From Seriola aureovittata (taxonomy: Eukaryota > Chordata > Actinopteri > Carangiformes > Carangidae): a stretch of 64,000 nucleotides of DNA. The stretch is taken from assembly GCF_021018895.1 (NCBI RefSeq), contig NC_079376.1, positions 21,579,001 to 21,643,000 on the forward strand. Reading direction: 5' to 3'. Positions within the stretch are counted from its first letter, which is position 1, and the number at the start of each line of letters is the position of its first letter. Below are positions 10,279 to 22,307 of the stretch, in pieces. The notes under the pieces were generated by a model, which saw only the letters and a program-made list of their open reading frames with translations, was not told the origin of the DNA and made no database searches. Made by a program: the position numbers and the translations under genes.

Positions 10279-12875
10279 AAGATACTATGTGTTGGGCTAT
10301 TAAATATGCCATGCCGTGTGAAAAAAAAAAAAGTTTTGTATAGATAATAATGTGAAAATATTCTGTGCACATAATGAGCAACTAAACCCATATTTTTCCT
10401 ACTTGGCGAGCTTGATCTATAATAGCGACATGTACCAGTGTGCACTGGGTGTATGTGAATACTGGCTGCTTGCAGAAACTGCTTGTCATGCCCACTTTCC
10501 AAAAACAAGTGATTCAGCTTTCCTGATACTTGCAGGGCCCGTGGTTTTAAAAGTAAACATTCTCATAAGTGAGAATCAGTGCTAAACATTGTCCAGGACC
10601 TTGTGCTGCAAGTGAGCAAAAATAAACAGCAGCCAGCCAGCAGTTTTAAAGTTAGTTAGTTAATGATGGCCACATTAAGTGAGCATCAGTGAGCAGAGCT
10701 GATTTGCAAAAAAAAAAAAAAAAACTAAAGTAAAAACGATAAATAGCATTCATTTCATTGTCAATTAGCAAGTGAGACATGTTTCTAAAATCCTGCTGTT
10801 GGTTGAAAACTGCAGTTCACACAATGAACCATTAAACGATCGTTGTGGTGCAAGCTATTGTTTCTTAATGCAGAGCTATCCAGCTGTTAAACATATTCAA
10901 ATCGCTTTAATCATAATGGAGGCCTGATTTATTCTATCAAGGAAAAATATCTATAAAACAAAAACAAATATGTGATTGGATTATGTATCAGTTTTAAAGG
11001 ACTTGGATAAGGAAAAAACTTGATTATTGGTTGTGTTAATACTAACTCTCTCGCTCTCTGTACTGCCAAGGTTTCAGGTTTATTTGGCCCCGCCCCCGCT
11101 CCCCACAAATTGACAGGATTGGTTCCTTAGTTATGCGATGTATGAAACCCTGCCTGTCTGAATCTGTTTTTATGAGACATTGGTTCACCGCAGTTCCATG
11201 GTGGAAATACCAAACACCCAGTCGAGGCATTGACTGATTATTCCCTATATGGGTTAACAAGGTTGAAAACTTGATAGCTGAATGTTTACTGCCATTATTT
11301 TTCAAATCAACAAATCTTGCAACTTTTCAAGCCTGTCACACTGTGCAGGTGTCTGCTACAGAAGCCACAACAGTCCACACTACAAACCTCTCTGTCACGG
11401 AGTTCCTGGGTTTCTGTGTCTGTCAGGTAGCATCTGGCTAGCTGTGCTGCTGCCCGGCCAAACTGTGCATCTGCCTCTTATTGTTGGTTTTTCTCAACAG
11501 CGCGCTGTGGCTCATAAAAAATTTGTTTTGACTCTGACAACATGTAATAAAATGTGAAAAAATTCATAATGTCCTCTGGGCAAATATACTGGAAAGTCAC
11601 TTTAGCCGCCCAAAATGCCCCTTCAAACCCTCATAGTTGAGTAGGCAATAACACAGCCCTCTTGCATCAGTCTCCCTGCAGTTTCTTCCATCTATTGATA
11701 TCAAAATACATCTGTGCATGGCAGAAGAAAGCTGGATTTCACATCATCTCTTTCTCTACTGAAAGACAGAAACTCTAAAAAGCCTTTTGAGAAACTCCAA
11801 TCTTTATTTAAATTCTCTTTTTACACCTTGCTGCCCTGTGTAACAGAGCATCAGCTTGTCAGTTGGAGTTTACCACTTAAAAACACTGATGTAAATATAG
11901 AAAGCTGTTTTCTCTGCCAGCTCCCAGCAGGGATTTCAGCTTATTGCTGTGTTGCTACAACCCCCCGGCTATGTAGGTGCTGCATACGGCCTTTCTGACG
12001 TGAGCTGGGTGCGTTTGGTCAGTTGGAATGAAATATTAATGGCTGACATTTCAAGCTTAACTGACAACAATTTAAGTCACCTTTAACTTTTTGTATTCAT
12101 GTCCAACAGGATTCACCTTTGGACAAAAAGTGTAATAAAATATGAAGGCAGCTCAGAATGAATGATGGGAGATGATAAAAATGTTTTTCCTTTCTCCCCA
12201 GGCCTTGAGTGAATGTAATGAACTTTTCTTCCAGCGCTATGCGACAGGCCACTGATAAGATACACGCTTGTATTGTACGCTATTGCTTTCTTTTATTTAT
12301 ATCTCCGTTTTTTGCTGCTTATCCATGAATGATTTCCACATGTTGAAGCAATGATGTTAGAGAGAAATATCAAAAATGCTCAAGGAAAGCTGTAAAAATT
12401 AGTGATGGTATTATTCTAGTACTATTAAGTACTATTTGATACACAAGTCATAACATTATGTTAATCTATCATATTCATGCCACCCGTTTGTTGAAGCTTA
12501 GACAGACCAGACTGCCTGGCACACCCACCACACTCAACCAGAACTCTACTGCAATTGGCCAACAGAGGAACTTCAGTAGCTACACAGACTCTCCACAATG
12601 AAAATGTTATTTGCTGCTGGTTTTGTGACCGGAAAACCTCTAAACCCCAGTTGTACTATTCAATTAACTCCATCACAACAGGTAAGGTAATTACTCTACA
12701 GCATATTAGTCTGTCATTATTATTCTTTTTCCAGACTGAATGAGAGTTGAACCTTGTACTCCTGAGAGGGAGAACGAGTCCTTAAAGCAGCTATTTACCT
12801 TATTGCTCCACCAGTGCCCTCAAAATCAAAGAGAATGTGTAATCATACTTTGACAACTTCAACAGGAAGCCATTC
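10279..12875. other. Stretch without a recognisable gene
   Basis: About 2.6 kb with no supported gene. A short A-tract lies at 10708-10725. Open frames near 11.28-11.56 and 11.71-12.0 kb show no domain, bias or splice context. Confidence 0.55.
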
Positions 12876-12901
12876 CACACACACACACACACACACACAC
12901 A
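12876..12901. repeat. (CA)n microsatellite
   Basis: About 26 bp of pure CA dinucleotide. Confidence 0.95.
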
Positions 12902-13243
12902 TTCATAACTGCAAAGAACTGCAAAACTCAAAGTCACTGTGTCCTTACAATTTTCTGTGAACACTGATCTGCTGTATAAGTGAAAAGTACCAGGAAAAGA
13001 AGCAGGAACAACAAGGAGAATAGTGAGGGCTTTTTTTTGAGAGGGATTAGAGTGAGCAGAGGTGAGAGGAGGTGACTCGGTGAGACTGACATAAAATACT
13101 TGCGGAGGGAAAGAATTCTCAACCTACAATGGATGAGAGGCACTGACACAATTGTTCCGACTGAAGAGGAAAGGTCAATCGGGGAGCCATTATGTGGCAG
13201 AGTGGAGACCAAGTGGAGGAGCAAAGAGGAACTAAGCATTTCA

Positions 13244-13540
13244 AGTCCCTTTCAAACAGAGATCCCGCTACATTGCCGTTAAGGAAACCCACCGTTATGC
13301 CGCCTTTGCTTGTTCGGACTGAACCAAACCAGCAGCTCTTACGTGTAACGTCTAACTCAGAGGCGTGATATCTAACACAACAATCAGTTTTCCTCTGACA
13401 CAGATGTTGATTCGGCTCCGTGACTACCTTCTCTGCTGGCATAAAGGTGGAACAACGTGTTCATACCTTCGATACAGAACGGTGAGGCAGATTAAAGGTG
13501 CAACGGTCCCGCCTTGAAGAGGCTGTGTGAAAGGGGCTTA
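13244..13540. mobile_element. MITE with AGYCCCTTTCA ends
   Basis: The left end AGTCCCTTTCAAACAG and the right end (opposite strand) AGCCCCTTTCACACAG match at 14 of 16 positions. 'CCCTTTCACACAG' is a terminal signature of a common fish MITE. The interior is rich in short palindromic segments and has no coding sequence. The target duplication is unclear. Confidence 0.6.
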
Positions 13541-14194
13541 GCAGTGGCACAACTTGTGCAGGCTGCTGCAGCATCATGTGTTCGACAGTAGTGTGGGAGT
13601 GATGCTACAGCTTAGTAAAAGTTTATTTAATACACTAAACAGAGTTAGACTTTTGCTGTGCAGGAGTTAAATCATACCTAGGACTGGTTAGAGAGAGACT
13701 GATGTTTGAGTCATTACTTACATAATGGGCTATTATCTCCTTCACACTACATTTTTAACATTTAGCTTCTTTATAAAGAGGTACTTTATAAAATGTGTAC
13801 CTTTTTAAAAGTAATGATATGCAGTGCAGCCTCCATTATTTGTGATAAACTATGGCAGAAAAGTGATTTTATGTATTCATGAGACATGCTAACATCACTT
13901 TGTTGTGTAAAACACATCTTTGTGGTATTACCAGTAGCTTTTATTGGATAACATTAGGTAATGTTAGAAAATATTACTGAGGCATTTTGTTATAACTGTC
14001 GTTATGATTAGCCAGTTTATACATAACCTATACATCTCTCTGTCTGCACTGAAGGGACTATAATAGGAGACTGAGATAATCTGTGGAGGGAGAAGGGAAG
14101 GTGGCGTGCGGAGGTCTCAGTGAGCTGTAGGTCAGTTTTTCAGGGGAAGTTGCAGTTTAGATTGAAGAAGGCTGAAGCATGGGCTGCAAGTCAA
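13541..14194. other. Stretch without a recognisable gene
   Basis: Unique-looking AT-rich DNA with nothing classifiable. Confidence 0.55.
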
Positions 14195-14665
14195 GCTGCA
14201 ATCCCCGATGCTGAAAAATGAAGCCAAAAACTGCTGTTCCTTGAATGGCCACTAAAGTCTGGCTCGAAAACTGAGACAATCTCCACTTACTCCATAGAAT
14301 CCCCATAGACTCTTGTGTTAAAATGACCAACTTAAACAACATTTTCGGTCTCTATAGCTCATTTCCTCCTTCACCCCTTTCAATTTCGTTAAGGTTTAAA
14401 TTTATGTATAATTGAGGGAGTGGCCACTTTGAGTGACAGGTGGGTGAGCATATGCTTGCCAAAAAATGGGCATGCACCAAAGCTGGCTCCACAGACGCCC
14501 CACCTCTTTGCTTATTTTTGGATTAGCTGGGAGTTAGCTGGAGTCAGGCACTGCCAAGATGGCAAGGGCGGGGCAGCTCGCTCTGAGCTTCAAAACCGCT
14601 GTTCAGAAATGTGTGGGTGAAGTCTCGAAGGCAACATCTATCTTTATTTACAGTCCATGGGTTAA
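14195..14665. mobile_element. High-copy fish MITE-like repeat
   Basis: I recognise diagnostic blocks of a teleost repeat: 'GCTGAAAAATGAAGCCAA', 'GAATGGCCACT', 'CCCCATAGACT', 'GAGTGGCCACTT' then 'GAGTGACAGGTGGGT', and a terminal 'TTTACAGTCCATGG'. No transposase frame exists. A motif GCCAAGATGGCAAGGGCGGGG (split here as GCCAAGATGGC plus AAGGGCGGGG) near 14553-14573 resembles a YY1 site next to a GC box. Superfamily and exact ends are uncertain. Confidence 0.6.
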
Positions 14666-15488
14666 GTGTGTGATGGCTAGATTTTGGCTGCACTTTAAGC
14701 AGTGTTTAAGCATTGTTGCTATAAAAAAATGGGTATCACATCAGATGTGGATAAATAGTGCAGATGCAGGATTCAGTGTAACAAAAGTTAGCAGGGGGTT
14801 TAGCCTGGAGGGAATCTAGTGAAACACATGTGGAGCCATTTACCTTATGTTTTCATGTCCTTAGTGACGACTGACAGAGAAGCCTGTGTCACACGTCAAT
14901 AGATTAATTTAGTAACCTGCGGTTGTGACAACAGAGAGCATCAGTATATACCATCATCAATCTGTGGGACAGTTAAACAGGCAGCACCATTCACCAGTCA
15001 CCTAATATAAATGTTACAAGGTTGAGTGTGTGAGTGCGGGTATGTCATAGATGTTTTATTGAATTAGACCTGTGACACCTCCACTATAAGCTCAGCAGTG
15101 ATTTCTGGCACTCAAAAGAGACAGTGACAGCATCGAGTACAACACAGCGGAGCAGTTTGACGCATGAGCTGATGCGGAAGCTGCTGTGATATTGTCAGAG
15201 CTGATTGAAGGGAGCTTGTTTTGGAGAGAAAGGATACAAGAATGATATGATGAGTAGATGAGTAGGTTGAAAATTGATTGTATGTTGATTTCTACAGAGG
15301 TGGAGTGGCTGACCTGAAGATGGGAAGATGGTTCCTTCTCGGGCTTAAGGCGTAGGCGATGATGGGAGTTAGGTGGTGTAAGCACGGGAAAGAAAGGGGA
15401 ATGTGCAGCTGCTGAATCCTTAAACCTGGATTAATTGTTTCTGTCACTAGAAGGCAGCAGAGTCCACTGTAAACACAACACTGATATG
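14666..15488. other. Stretch without a recognisable gene
   Basis: No recognisable gene or transposon. Open frames on the minus strand near 15.09-15.39 kb lack any domain. Confidence 0.55.
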
Positions 15489-15829
15489 TGCTGTGTCTCA
15501 AATCGGACACTTGAGTCAGTACACTCACATGTAATACATCGTGTGTACACGGTGTACTCTCGGGTGTGTAGTGCGGCAATTCCGACGGTCCTCCTTCCTC
15601 TGTTGCCATTTTCACACCTTACCTTGGTGGTCTCTCCTTCTTCTCCTGTGTAGCCAAGATGGCGACCGTCGAGAGTGAGAAGTGTCCAGCGTTTTACACT
15701 CAACTTTTTCACCGTTATGAGTGCACCATCCGGGTATTTGTAGTGCACTGCATGTGGCCGTTTTTGTCAACGTGAACACACTCAAAATAGCAAGTGTGAG
15801 CGTAGAAGTGCACATATTGAGACACAGCA
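15489..15829. mobile_element. MITE with TGCTGTGTCTCAA inverted ends
   Basis: TGCTGTGTCTCAA at 15489-15501 and TTGAGACACAGCA at 15817-15829 are perfect 13-bp inverted ends around 341 bp. Fish MITEs that start 'TGTGTCTCAAAT' and contain 'GTGCACT' blocks are common, and this fits them. The interior has a strong YY1-type motif (CCAAGATGGCGACC, 15653-15667) and an opposite-facing GCCATTTT at 15605-15612. No clear target duplication was found. The right edge directly abuts a Tc1 fragment. Confidence 0.65.
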
Positions 15830-15830
15830 A

Positions 15831-16015
15831 TACAGTGGCAAGAAAAAGTAAATGAACCCTTTGGAATAATTTGCTTTCATGTCGTCCGTCTAGTTTGTGT
15901 TTTATTAGCTGGTATCTTACACTTCAAGATCAAAGGAAGATTAAGATCAAATCACATTTTATGAACAATTAATGCGGAAACATCCAACAATACATGTTGG
16001 TCATTCACACACAAG
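15831..16015 (+). mobile_element. Tc1-like end fragment, second family
   Basis: It begins TACAGTGGCAAGAAAAAGTA followed by TGAACCCTTTGGAAT, the terminal signature of another common fish Tc1-type family. Only about 185 bp of terminal and subterminal DNA remain, somewhat rearranged, with no transposase sequence. It starts 1-2 bp after the 15489-15829 MITE. Confidence 0.6.
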
Positions 16016-16205
16016 TGTAACTGCACAGTCAAGGTAAATTACTTTCTCACCATATTTCTATCATTTATACCATGTAAAACTTTCCATCGTAGTAAAATGG
16101 TATTGTAAGGTGAGGGTCCGATATGCGGTGGTCTGGATCATGACGTAAGTAATAGGAAAACTACAGAGACGGATTCAGGAGGTTATTATACCTATATGGA
16201 TGCAG

Positions 16206-16311
16206 ATGTATATATTTAAACTTGTAAATAATAATTGTGTAAACATAAATATGTAAATAGGTAACTGTGTGAGTATAGATATGTAAATAATTAACTGTGT
16301 AAACACTGTAG
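16206..16311. repeat. 30-bp AT-rich minisatellite, about 3 units
   Basis: Units of 30 bp start at 16236 and 16266 (TGTGT..ATATGTAAATA..TAAC), with a partial unit at 16296 and a decayed one to the left. It is a local tandem duplication of low complexity. Confidence 0.8.
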
Positions 16312-17453
16312 AAAAAAACTTTTAGTAAATTACTATACAGCTGTATACATATACATGAATATAACATGTACTCAAACTAATTTCAGACTTCAGGGATTAT
16401 ATTTCATCCTCTAACCTGTAGCAACAAACACCAACGCAGCCTCTCGCAATAGTGAGGAAAGAGTTAAATACAGAAGATAGCGTAGGAAAAGACTGATAGC
16501 AGGAGAGAACAACGGGGGAAACTGAAAGAGAGAGAGAGGTGAATCGACGAGCTTGGGCTCCTGCCACGTTCTCTCAACTGTTTTCAACTCTGTGAGTTCA
16601 GTTCACAAAGCGTCAGACTCCCGGGGCAGGTATGGGCAGATGGAAAGGTCTAGGAGAACAGAAGGAGGAGAGGGAGAAAAGACAGAGACCAAATGTTATG
16701 CCCTGTGGTGATGGCATGAAGGTAGACAGTCAAGTCGGGTTATTAGCGAGGGGATTGGGGAAGGAAAGTGGAAGGCTAACAGGTGTAGAGGACCAAGAAG
16801 TAACTCCACTAATTTCAACGGTTACGCCAAGACACACAGTTTTACACTCAGACATGGTCTGTCAGAGAGGATTACTGCTTTCCCACTGCACAGCACATTC
16901 ATTATTTTGTTTATTTTTGGATTTTATATGATCTATTTTCACTCAGACAAGACATAAATTAGGTTTGCTCCCAAACAAAATAACATACTCATGATTTGTT
17001 TTTGATTGCTCGCTTCCCAGAGATGAAAAATCACATCTCTTTGCAAGTTGTCTCTTGTTTGTTTGGGAATAGCTTCACTTTTGCAAGGAATTTGATTTGA
17101 GAAAGCTTTCATTTTCTTCACTTTTCCTTTTGACAGTGTAAATTAAGAGACAAAGTAACAAAATAACATGAATACTGTTAAGACTAATGCTTTTAACTTT
17201 AATACAGATCTTGTAATAATCAAGCGTCTCAGAGTCACTCCTACGGATCGCACTGAAAGCTTCCTACACTTACTGTCAGCGAGGAAAACGACTGCTTTTA
17301 GGAGAGATGTGATGCTTTATGACAGTCAATGCAGAGACTAAGACGATTATTGTCGTTTTCTGACAGAAATTTTGACGAGTGGTAAAAATTTGAAATGTTG
17401 AAAATAGCATTTAGATGAAGGCTTTCTGTGCGAGTCTGACTGAGTCATGTAGG
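16312..17453. other. Stretch without a recognisable gene
   Basis: It includes a plus-strand open frame at 16632-16931 that has no recognisable domain and is probably chance. Nothing else was recognised. Confidence 0.55.
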
Positions 17454-17977
17454 CGGTGTTGGGGAGTAGTGAACTACATGCAATTTAACTACATTTTGCA
17501 GTAACTTGCAGGTAGTTCTACATGACATTCTGCCATTTTTTGGGTGTAGTTAACGACTGAAACTACAAGCAATTTTGGGTCATAAAAGGAAGGGAATGAT
17601 TTTTAAAAGAAAAATATTGTTTTACCACTGATTCTCTGCTAGGAGGTTTACAGGGCTACACCACCACCTGCAAGTGCAAAAGCCAAGGACTAGTGTTCAG
17701 TGGTCACAACTTAAGCAGCTATCGTTTACCAAACCAAAGCTGCATTGCCCCAATAGTGGGGTATATTTTTGTTTTATGTGTGAACTGTGAACAAAAAGAC
17801 TCTTTTTGTAATGAACCTGCATGTGAGTTTTATAATTTTGTATCACATGTATATTATCAATTTGATCGTTTTAACAAAGTAACTAAACTAGATCTCTCCC
17901 TAGGACAGCTTTGGTTCAACCTCTTCCAGTGTGAAGTAATTGGTAGCTATGCTTTCAAAGTAGCTTCCCCAACACTG
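17454..17977. mobile_element. hAT-like element with CAGTGTTGGGG ends
   Basis: The left end is CGGTGTTGGGGAG, and the right end on the opposite strand is CAGTGTTGGGGAA followed by GCTACTTTGAAAGC. These are characteristic of a fish hAT-type element whose ends begin CAGTGTTGGG. The flanking octamers CATGTAGG and CATATTTG agree at 5 of 8 positions, a possible decayed 8-bp target duplication. The 524-bp interior contains no transposase motif. A long open frame through its right half (from 17693) is not recognisable. Confidence 0.65.
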
Positions 17978-19690
17978 CATATTTGTTATATATGCAAAAA
18001 TATGTTGCCATGTGTAATACAAAGCATAGATATTGATCTTTGCTACAAACAATTCTGTTGGCACCTCTCTAAAAAAACATGCAATTCATCTTTACTCCCG
18101 CTGTCCAACACACCTTTCAATTACACCTCAGTTAAATTGTGTGCCTTCATAGTCGTTGTCACCCAGTGATGGTAAATGGGAATATGTCTATAAATCTTAG
18201 ATATAGATCCATTATCAGTAATGTCAAATAAACACACAAGTTAATGAATTAATGAATAAATATAGAAATTAATCCATCCTATTCATAAAATAAATGTTAT
18301 TTTAAGGAAAAATAGTTTTAGTTCAGCTAATTGTCGACAATGAATGTATGTCCTCTCATTGAACGTGTGCACATATTGCTGCCTGAACGCAATCTTCTTT
18401 AGCTGGTGTTGGAATTACACCGGAGGGGAGGGAAAGAGAGGCTTTACTCGGCTATTGCCGCTGCTGCATTCATTCATGTCCAAAATCTTGTTTTTGTGGC
18501 TGACATCAAGGAGTAAGCTGCTTCACAAAGGTGTATGCGTTTGGGGAAGGCCGTGAAGTCTTCACTGCATGCTAATAGAGCCAATTCTCAGCTTTAATGC
18601 ACGGCAGATGTGATGAAAGAGAGGCTGCTGTAATGAATGTGCTGTCAGGAGGAGCAGTCTAGTAACCAACACTGCACAGATCAGTCATTGACAAATACCC
18701 ATCTGGCACTGAAGCCACACAAAATAATTATGACCCCCAAAGGTTTTTTGTGCAAGCAGCTTATTATGACCCATAGTTTTACAACAACGTGTAGCTGTTG
18801 TGTGAGTCAACATCAGTTGTTTCAGCAAAACATGTCAAGTGACAAAGCCCTGGAGTGGCTGTAGTAATTATGACGGGAAGCAGGAGGAAGTCAGGTGTTA
18901 GTGTTAGGATGGATGGGTTGACAAAAACATTGGACTTTACCATGGGAGACTGCTCTTGTCTCAAGGTTTCACACTAACAGTCTGTTTTCTCTGTGTTCAT
19001 TACTGGAACCATGACATTACCACAAAGTCTGCCAGCTGAATTTCACAAGTAACAGGAGCCATGTTAGCGTTGAGCAGCTAACAGAAGCCACACAGCCAGA
19101 CAGGACTTTACTCATTTACCAGGAAGCAACACAAGCCTGCAGTTCACTGGATTTTACAAAGTAGCACACCAGAAAGGATCTCTCTTTTCCCATGGACTGA
19201 TTAATGTTGACTGGGCTTAACCTAGAATAGAATAGCACAGTGCAGCTAAACATGGGACTGTTAAGCCTTTGTCAATGTACATGTAGCCTACTGATTTGGA
19301 TATTTGATTATTAAGTATCTGCCAAGCTTTGTTGTTGTGAGATGATATTATATGTTCAACACACACACACACCTGTAGCACATTCAGTATTAGGACTTAC
19401 ATGTAGCTTACCCCATGCTTAACCTGGCACCCTTCAGCCTACATTTTTTTAAAACATTGTTTTACAAACGTAGTGCAGTGACAATGTCAAACTTGTTGTT
19501 GTAAAGATTAGGTAATGTCTCTACCCCACATGGCATGCAGTCCTTGTGACCATCTTTGAGTCTGCCATCTTTTGTACGTGTGCCACCATCTTGTTTGTAG
19601 TCTTAGGGATGTTGCCAACATCTACTCTGCAGAACCCCTGATCCTTCAACTTTTACTCTTACCTTCAACCGTTTACTTTGAGACTGTATC
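17978..19690. other. Stretch without a recognisable gene
   Basis: About 1.7 kb with no supported feature beyond a short CA run at 19360-19372. Confidence 0.55.
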
Positions 19691-19958
19691 CAGTGTTGTG
19701 CATGAACGTGTTCAATGAACAGATTTTAAATTTAACTCATGCCTGTGATTCTTTAGTGGTGTACAATAATTAATTTAGTTTGGGAGTGGCAATGACTTGG
19801 GTTTGGTGATGGATGGTAGAAGGAGGTTGAAAAAGAACATTGGCCTTTATTTATTTAGAAAAACAAAACAGAACAAATGAACATGAACTAGTTCGTTTTC
19901 ATCTGTATGAACTGAACTTTGAACTAGTTCTTTTTAAGTGTGAACTGGCACAACACTG
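19691..19958. mobile_element. hAT MITE with 8-bp target duplication
   Basis: Inverted ends CAGTGTTGTGC (19691) and GCACAACACTG-like CACAACACTG (ending 19958) bound 268 bp. The flanking octamers are ACTGTATC (19683-19690) and ACTGTATA (19959-19966), identical at 7 of 8 positions. That is the target-duplication length of hAT elements. The interior is made of GTTCATG/GAACTAGTTC blocks and is non-coding. The element at 28003-28621 shares the same terminal sequence. Confidence 0.85.
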
Positions 19959-21116
19959 ACTGTATAAATATTGGCTGTCCTTTTCCTCATTAGGGGGGTG
20001 CCCCAAGGATATCTTCAATTTTAAAAGATTTTAAAACCATGATCCTTGCCTAAAGTTGTTACTTGTCTCTCTCTTGACCAAATCTTTACAATAGCATTAA
20101 GACATTATACCAAAGTATATTATTTATTTTTCAAGTGATTTTTAACAGTTCATCTTTAGCATATCTCCTGATCAGTAATTAAGCAAACAGTCCTATCATC
20201 GGGGTGGAGGAACAAACGACCTGTATGGTCATTTGGAGGATTTGTTCATCATGATACATAAAAACACCCTGCACACGTCCAGGTCAGTCCTGATACACGC
20301 AATATTGACATGTATCTCTTATATCGTCCCCCCAGACTCAAAAGACCTCAGGTCTTTTTTGAGGGAACAAAACTTGCTCTCGTGTAACTGTTTCACAAAA
20401 TTATTGGCCAATTGGGACTGGTTTCCTAGATAAACATGAGCCAGATACATCGTATAGTCAGTGGGAAATCTCAGGAATTCCACTGAATCTGACAGTTTTA
20501 ATGAGGATGATTGCTACAAATTTTCTTATGCTACAATGAGGTCCTATAGCTGAAAACTGTATTGAAGCAACAGCTACATGTGTATGTGATATACAGACAA
20601 GGTTATCTTGCTTTCTGCTGAAGTGCTTCCTCATGACAGAAAGTTTTAACAAAAGCACTGGGGGGATTTCAAGGCTCTGGGACTGAATCACCACTATGAC
20701 AAGATTAAGAAATCCCACTACAAAAGTGTTGAATTATGTACATTCTCAGATTTTGGATGGTGCTCTTCATAACTCTTAAGCCTCACTGCAGCACATTCAT
20801 GACAGATTCACTTGCGATGCAACAAGCCCCTCAGGTTGTGGGGAATGGGAGAGCTTTGGTCATGAAGGCAAGCCAATGGGGCGACACACCAATCCTCCAC
20901 CATTAGTGTGCTGATAGATTGCTGAGTTGGGGCAAGGGTTTGTGGGTGATACGGGATGATGTGTGAGAGGACAACAAGGTGTTTAACCCTTTGCCTCAGA
21001 AGGATGTGTTGTTTTCCCGGCTTGCTGGGTGAAGAGGAGGAAGTATACATCAATATGTTGCTTTTGGCCCTATAGGGAATTCAGCCACTCAAAATACTGG
21101 CTCATGGCCTGAAAAG
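19959..21116. other. Stretch without a recognisable gene
   Basis: No gene or transposon recognised. A minus-strand frame at 20808-21053 is Pro/Ser/His-rich without a domain. Confidence 0.5.
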
Positions 21117-21142
21117 GTGTGTGTGGGTATGTGTGTGTGTGT
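21117..21142. repeat. Short (GT)n microsatellite
   Basis: Imperfect GT run with GGTATG interruptions. Short and low complexity. Confidence 0.85.
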
Positions 21143-21344
21143 TTATATAACTGGGAGGATGATTACTTTTGTCCCTGTGTGTGTCCTGCTGTGTGAGTCT
21201 ATGGTAGCATGGTATGGAATACAAATAGAAGTTATTCCATATAGACTCAGACTCTACCCAGAACAGACACAGGCAACCTTGTTTTACTACATTTTTGGAG
21301 ACCAATCATTGACATAATGCATTCCCTAGGCCCTTACCCTAACC

Positions 21345-21773
21345 TTAAAGGAGCTACCTGTAGGTTTTGCTATCGCTACCTAGCCAGCGTTAGCAATAAA
21401 AACGGTTTACTTACCAGTCTTGGCAGAAACATCAGTCATTGTTGCATTTTCAATAAAAGAGGTGATAATATACTACTTCAGGGCAGACTGGATGCTACAG
21501 TGACTCAGTATCGGAAAGTGACAAGATGGTCTGGCTGGAGCAGGGCTAGCTGGTTAGCGTGTTCACTTAAGTAGAAGAATAGAAGTGATAGAAATAAGCA
21601 AAATGAGAGTTAACATTGGTGATGCTTTCTACCACTGGAGGCAGCTCATGGCAAGTGAAGGTATGAAGTTTGATGCTGAACTTGTAGCGTTTCTTCTAGA
21701 CTGGTAAGTAAACAGCTGTTAATATTGACGTTAGCTATGCAGCAATAGCAAAACTTACAAATAACTCCTTTAA
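21345..21773 (+). mobile_element. TTAA-flanked long-TIR MITE, family 2, copy 1
   Basis: TTAA lies at both edges (21345-21348 and 21770-21773). The inverted ends are unusually long: AGGAGCTACCTGTAGG on the left pairs with AGGAGTTATTTGTAAG on the right, followed by GTTTTGCTAT, and the similarity runs about 80 bp to 'TTTACTTACCAGTCT' on both sides. No transposase is present. Copies at 42316-42668 (inverted) and 60226-60649 (direct) share the interior. TTAA targets indicate a piggyBac-superfamily non-autonomous element. Confidence 0.85.
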
Positions 21774-22307
21774 CCATCACAACTAAATGCCAAACTGTAA
21801 TCCCTAACTCTAATCCTGTCCTAGACCTAATTCTAAAACCAGGTCTTAACCCTCAAACAGCCAGTTGAACTTGCTGTCCGACTGCACAAGTATAGTGGAC
21901 TCCATGGATATAGTAAAAGAACCCCCCCCACACACACACACAGCATAGCATTACTGTTTCTATATTGCTGCTTACCTGCCTCTGAACCACCCTGCTTCCT
22001 CGCTACACACACACTGGGATTAACTAACACCTCCTCTGCCCTGGGGGTTCGTCACCTAAAAAAGTCACTGGAGGGGAACTATGAGCTCAGTCCCCCAATT
22101 TACTCTGCTACTACTGTAGTAAATAACCGAGGATGGTCTGGAAGAAAAATAAGTCTATTTCTCACATTCTCTACCTCATATTTTCTCACATTCAGCTGGA
22201 GAAATCTGCACTCTTTCACATGTGCAGCTATCACTCTTTTTCTGTCAGTTTCCCCAAGTGTCTGCGAGTGCAGAGTGTGAGCTCAGTAAAAAAGGTAAAA
22301 TAAATAC
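21774..22307. other. Stretch without a recognisable gene
   Basis: A short C-tract with CA repeat lies at 21922-21943. Otherwise nothing was recognised. Confidence 0.55.

Noticed and set aside
9945..10508. 187-codon minus-strand open frame
   Set aside because: It runs antisense through the Tc1 fossil, whose coding signal is on the plus strand.
17693..18169. 158-codon plus-strand open frame rich in Cys
   Set aside because: It starts inside the hAT-like element, crosses its right end and matches no domain, so it is chance.
20808..21053. Minus-strand frame as a retroelement fragment
   Set aside because: The peptide has no RT, RNase H, integrase or gag motif.
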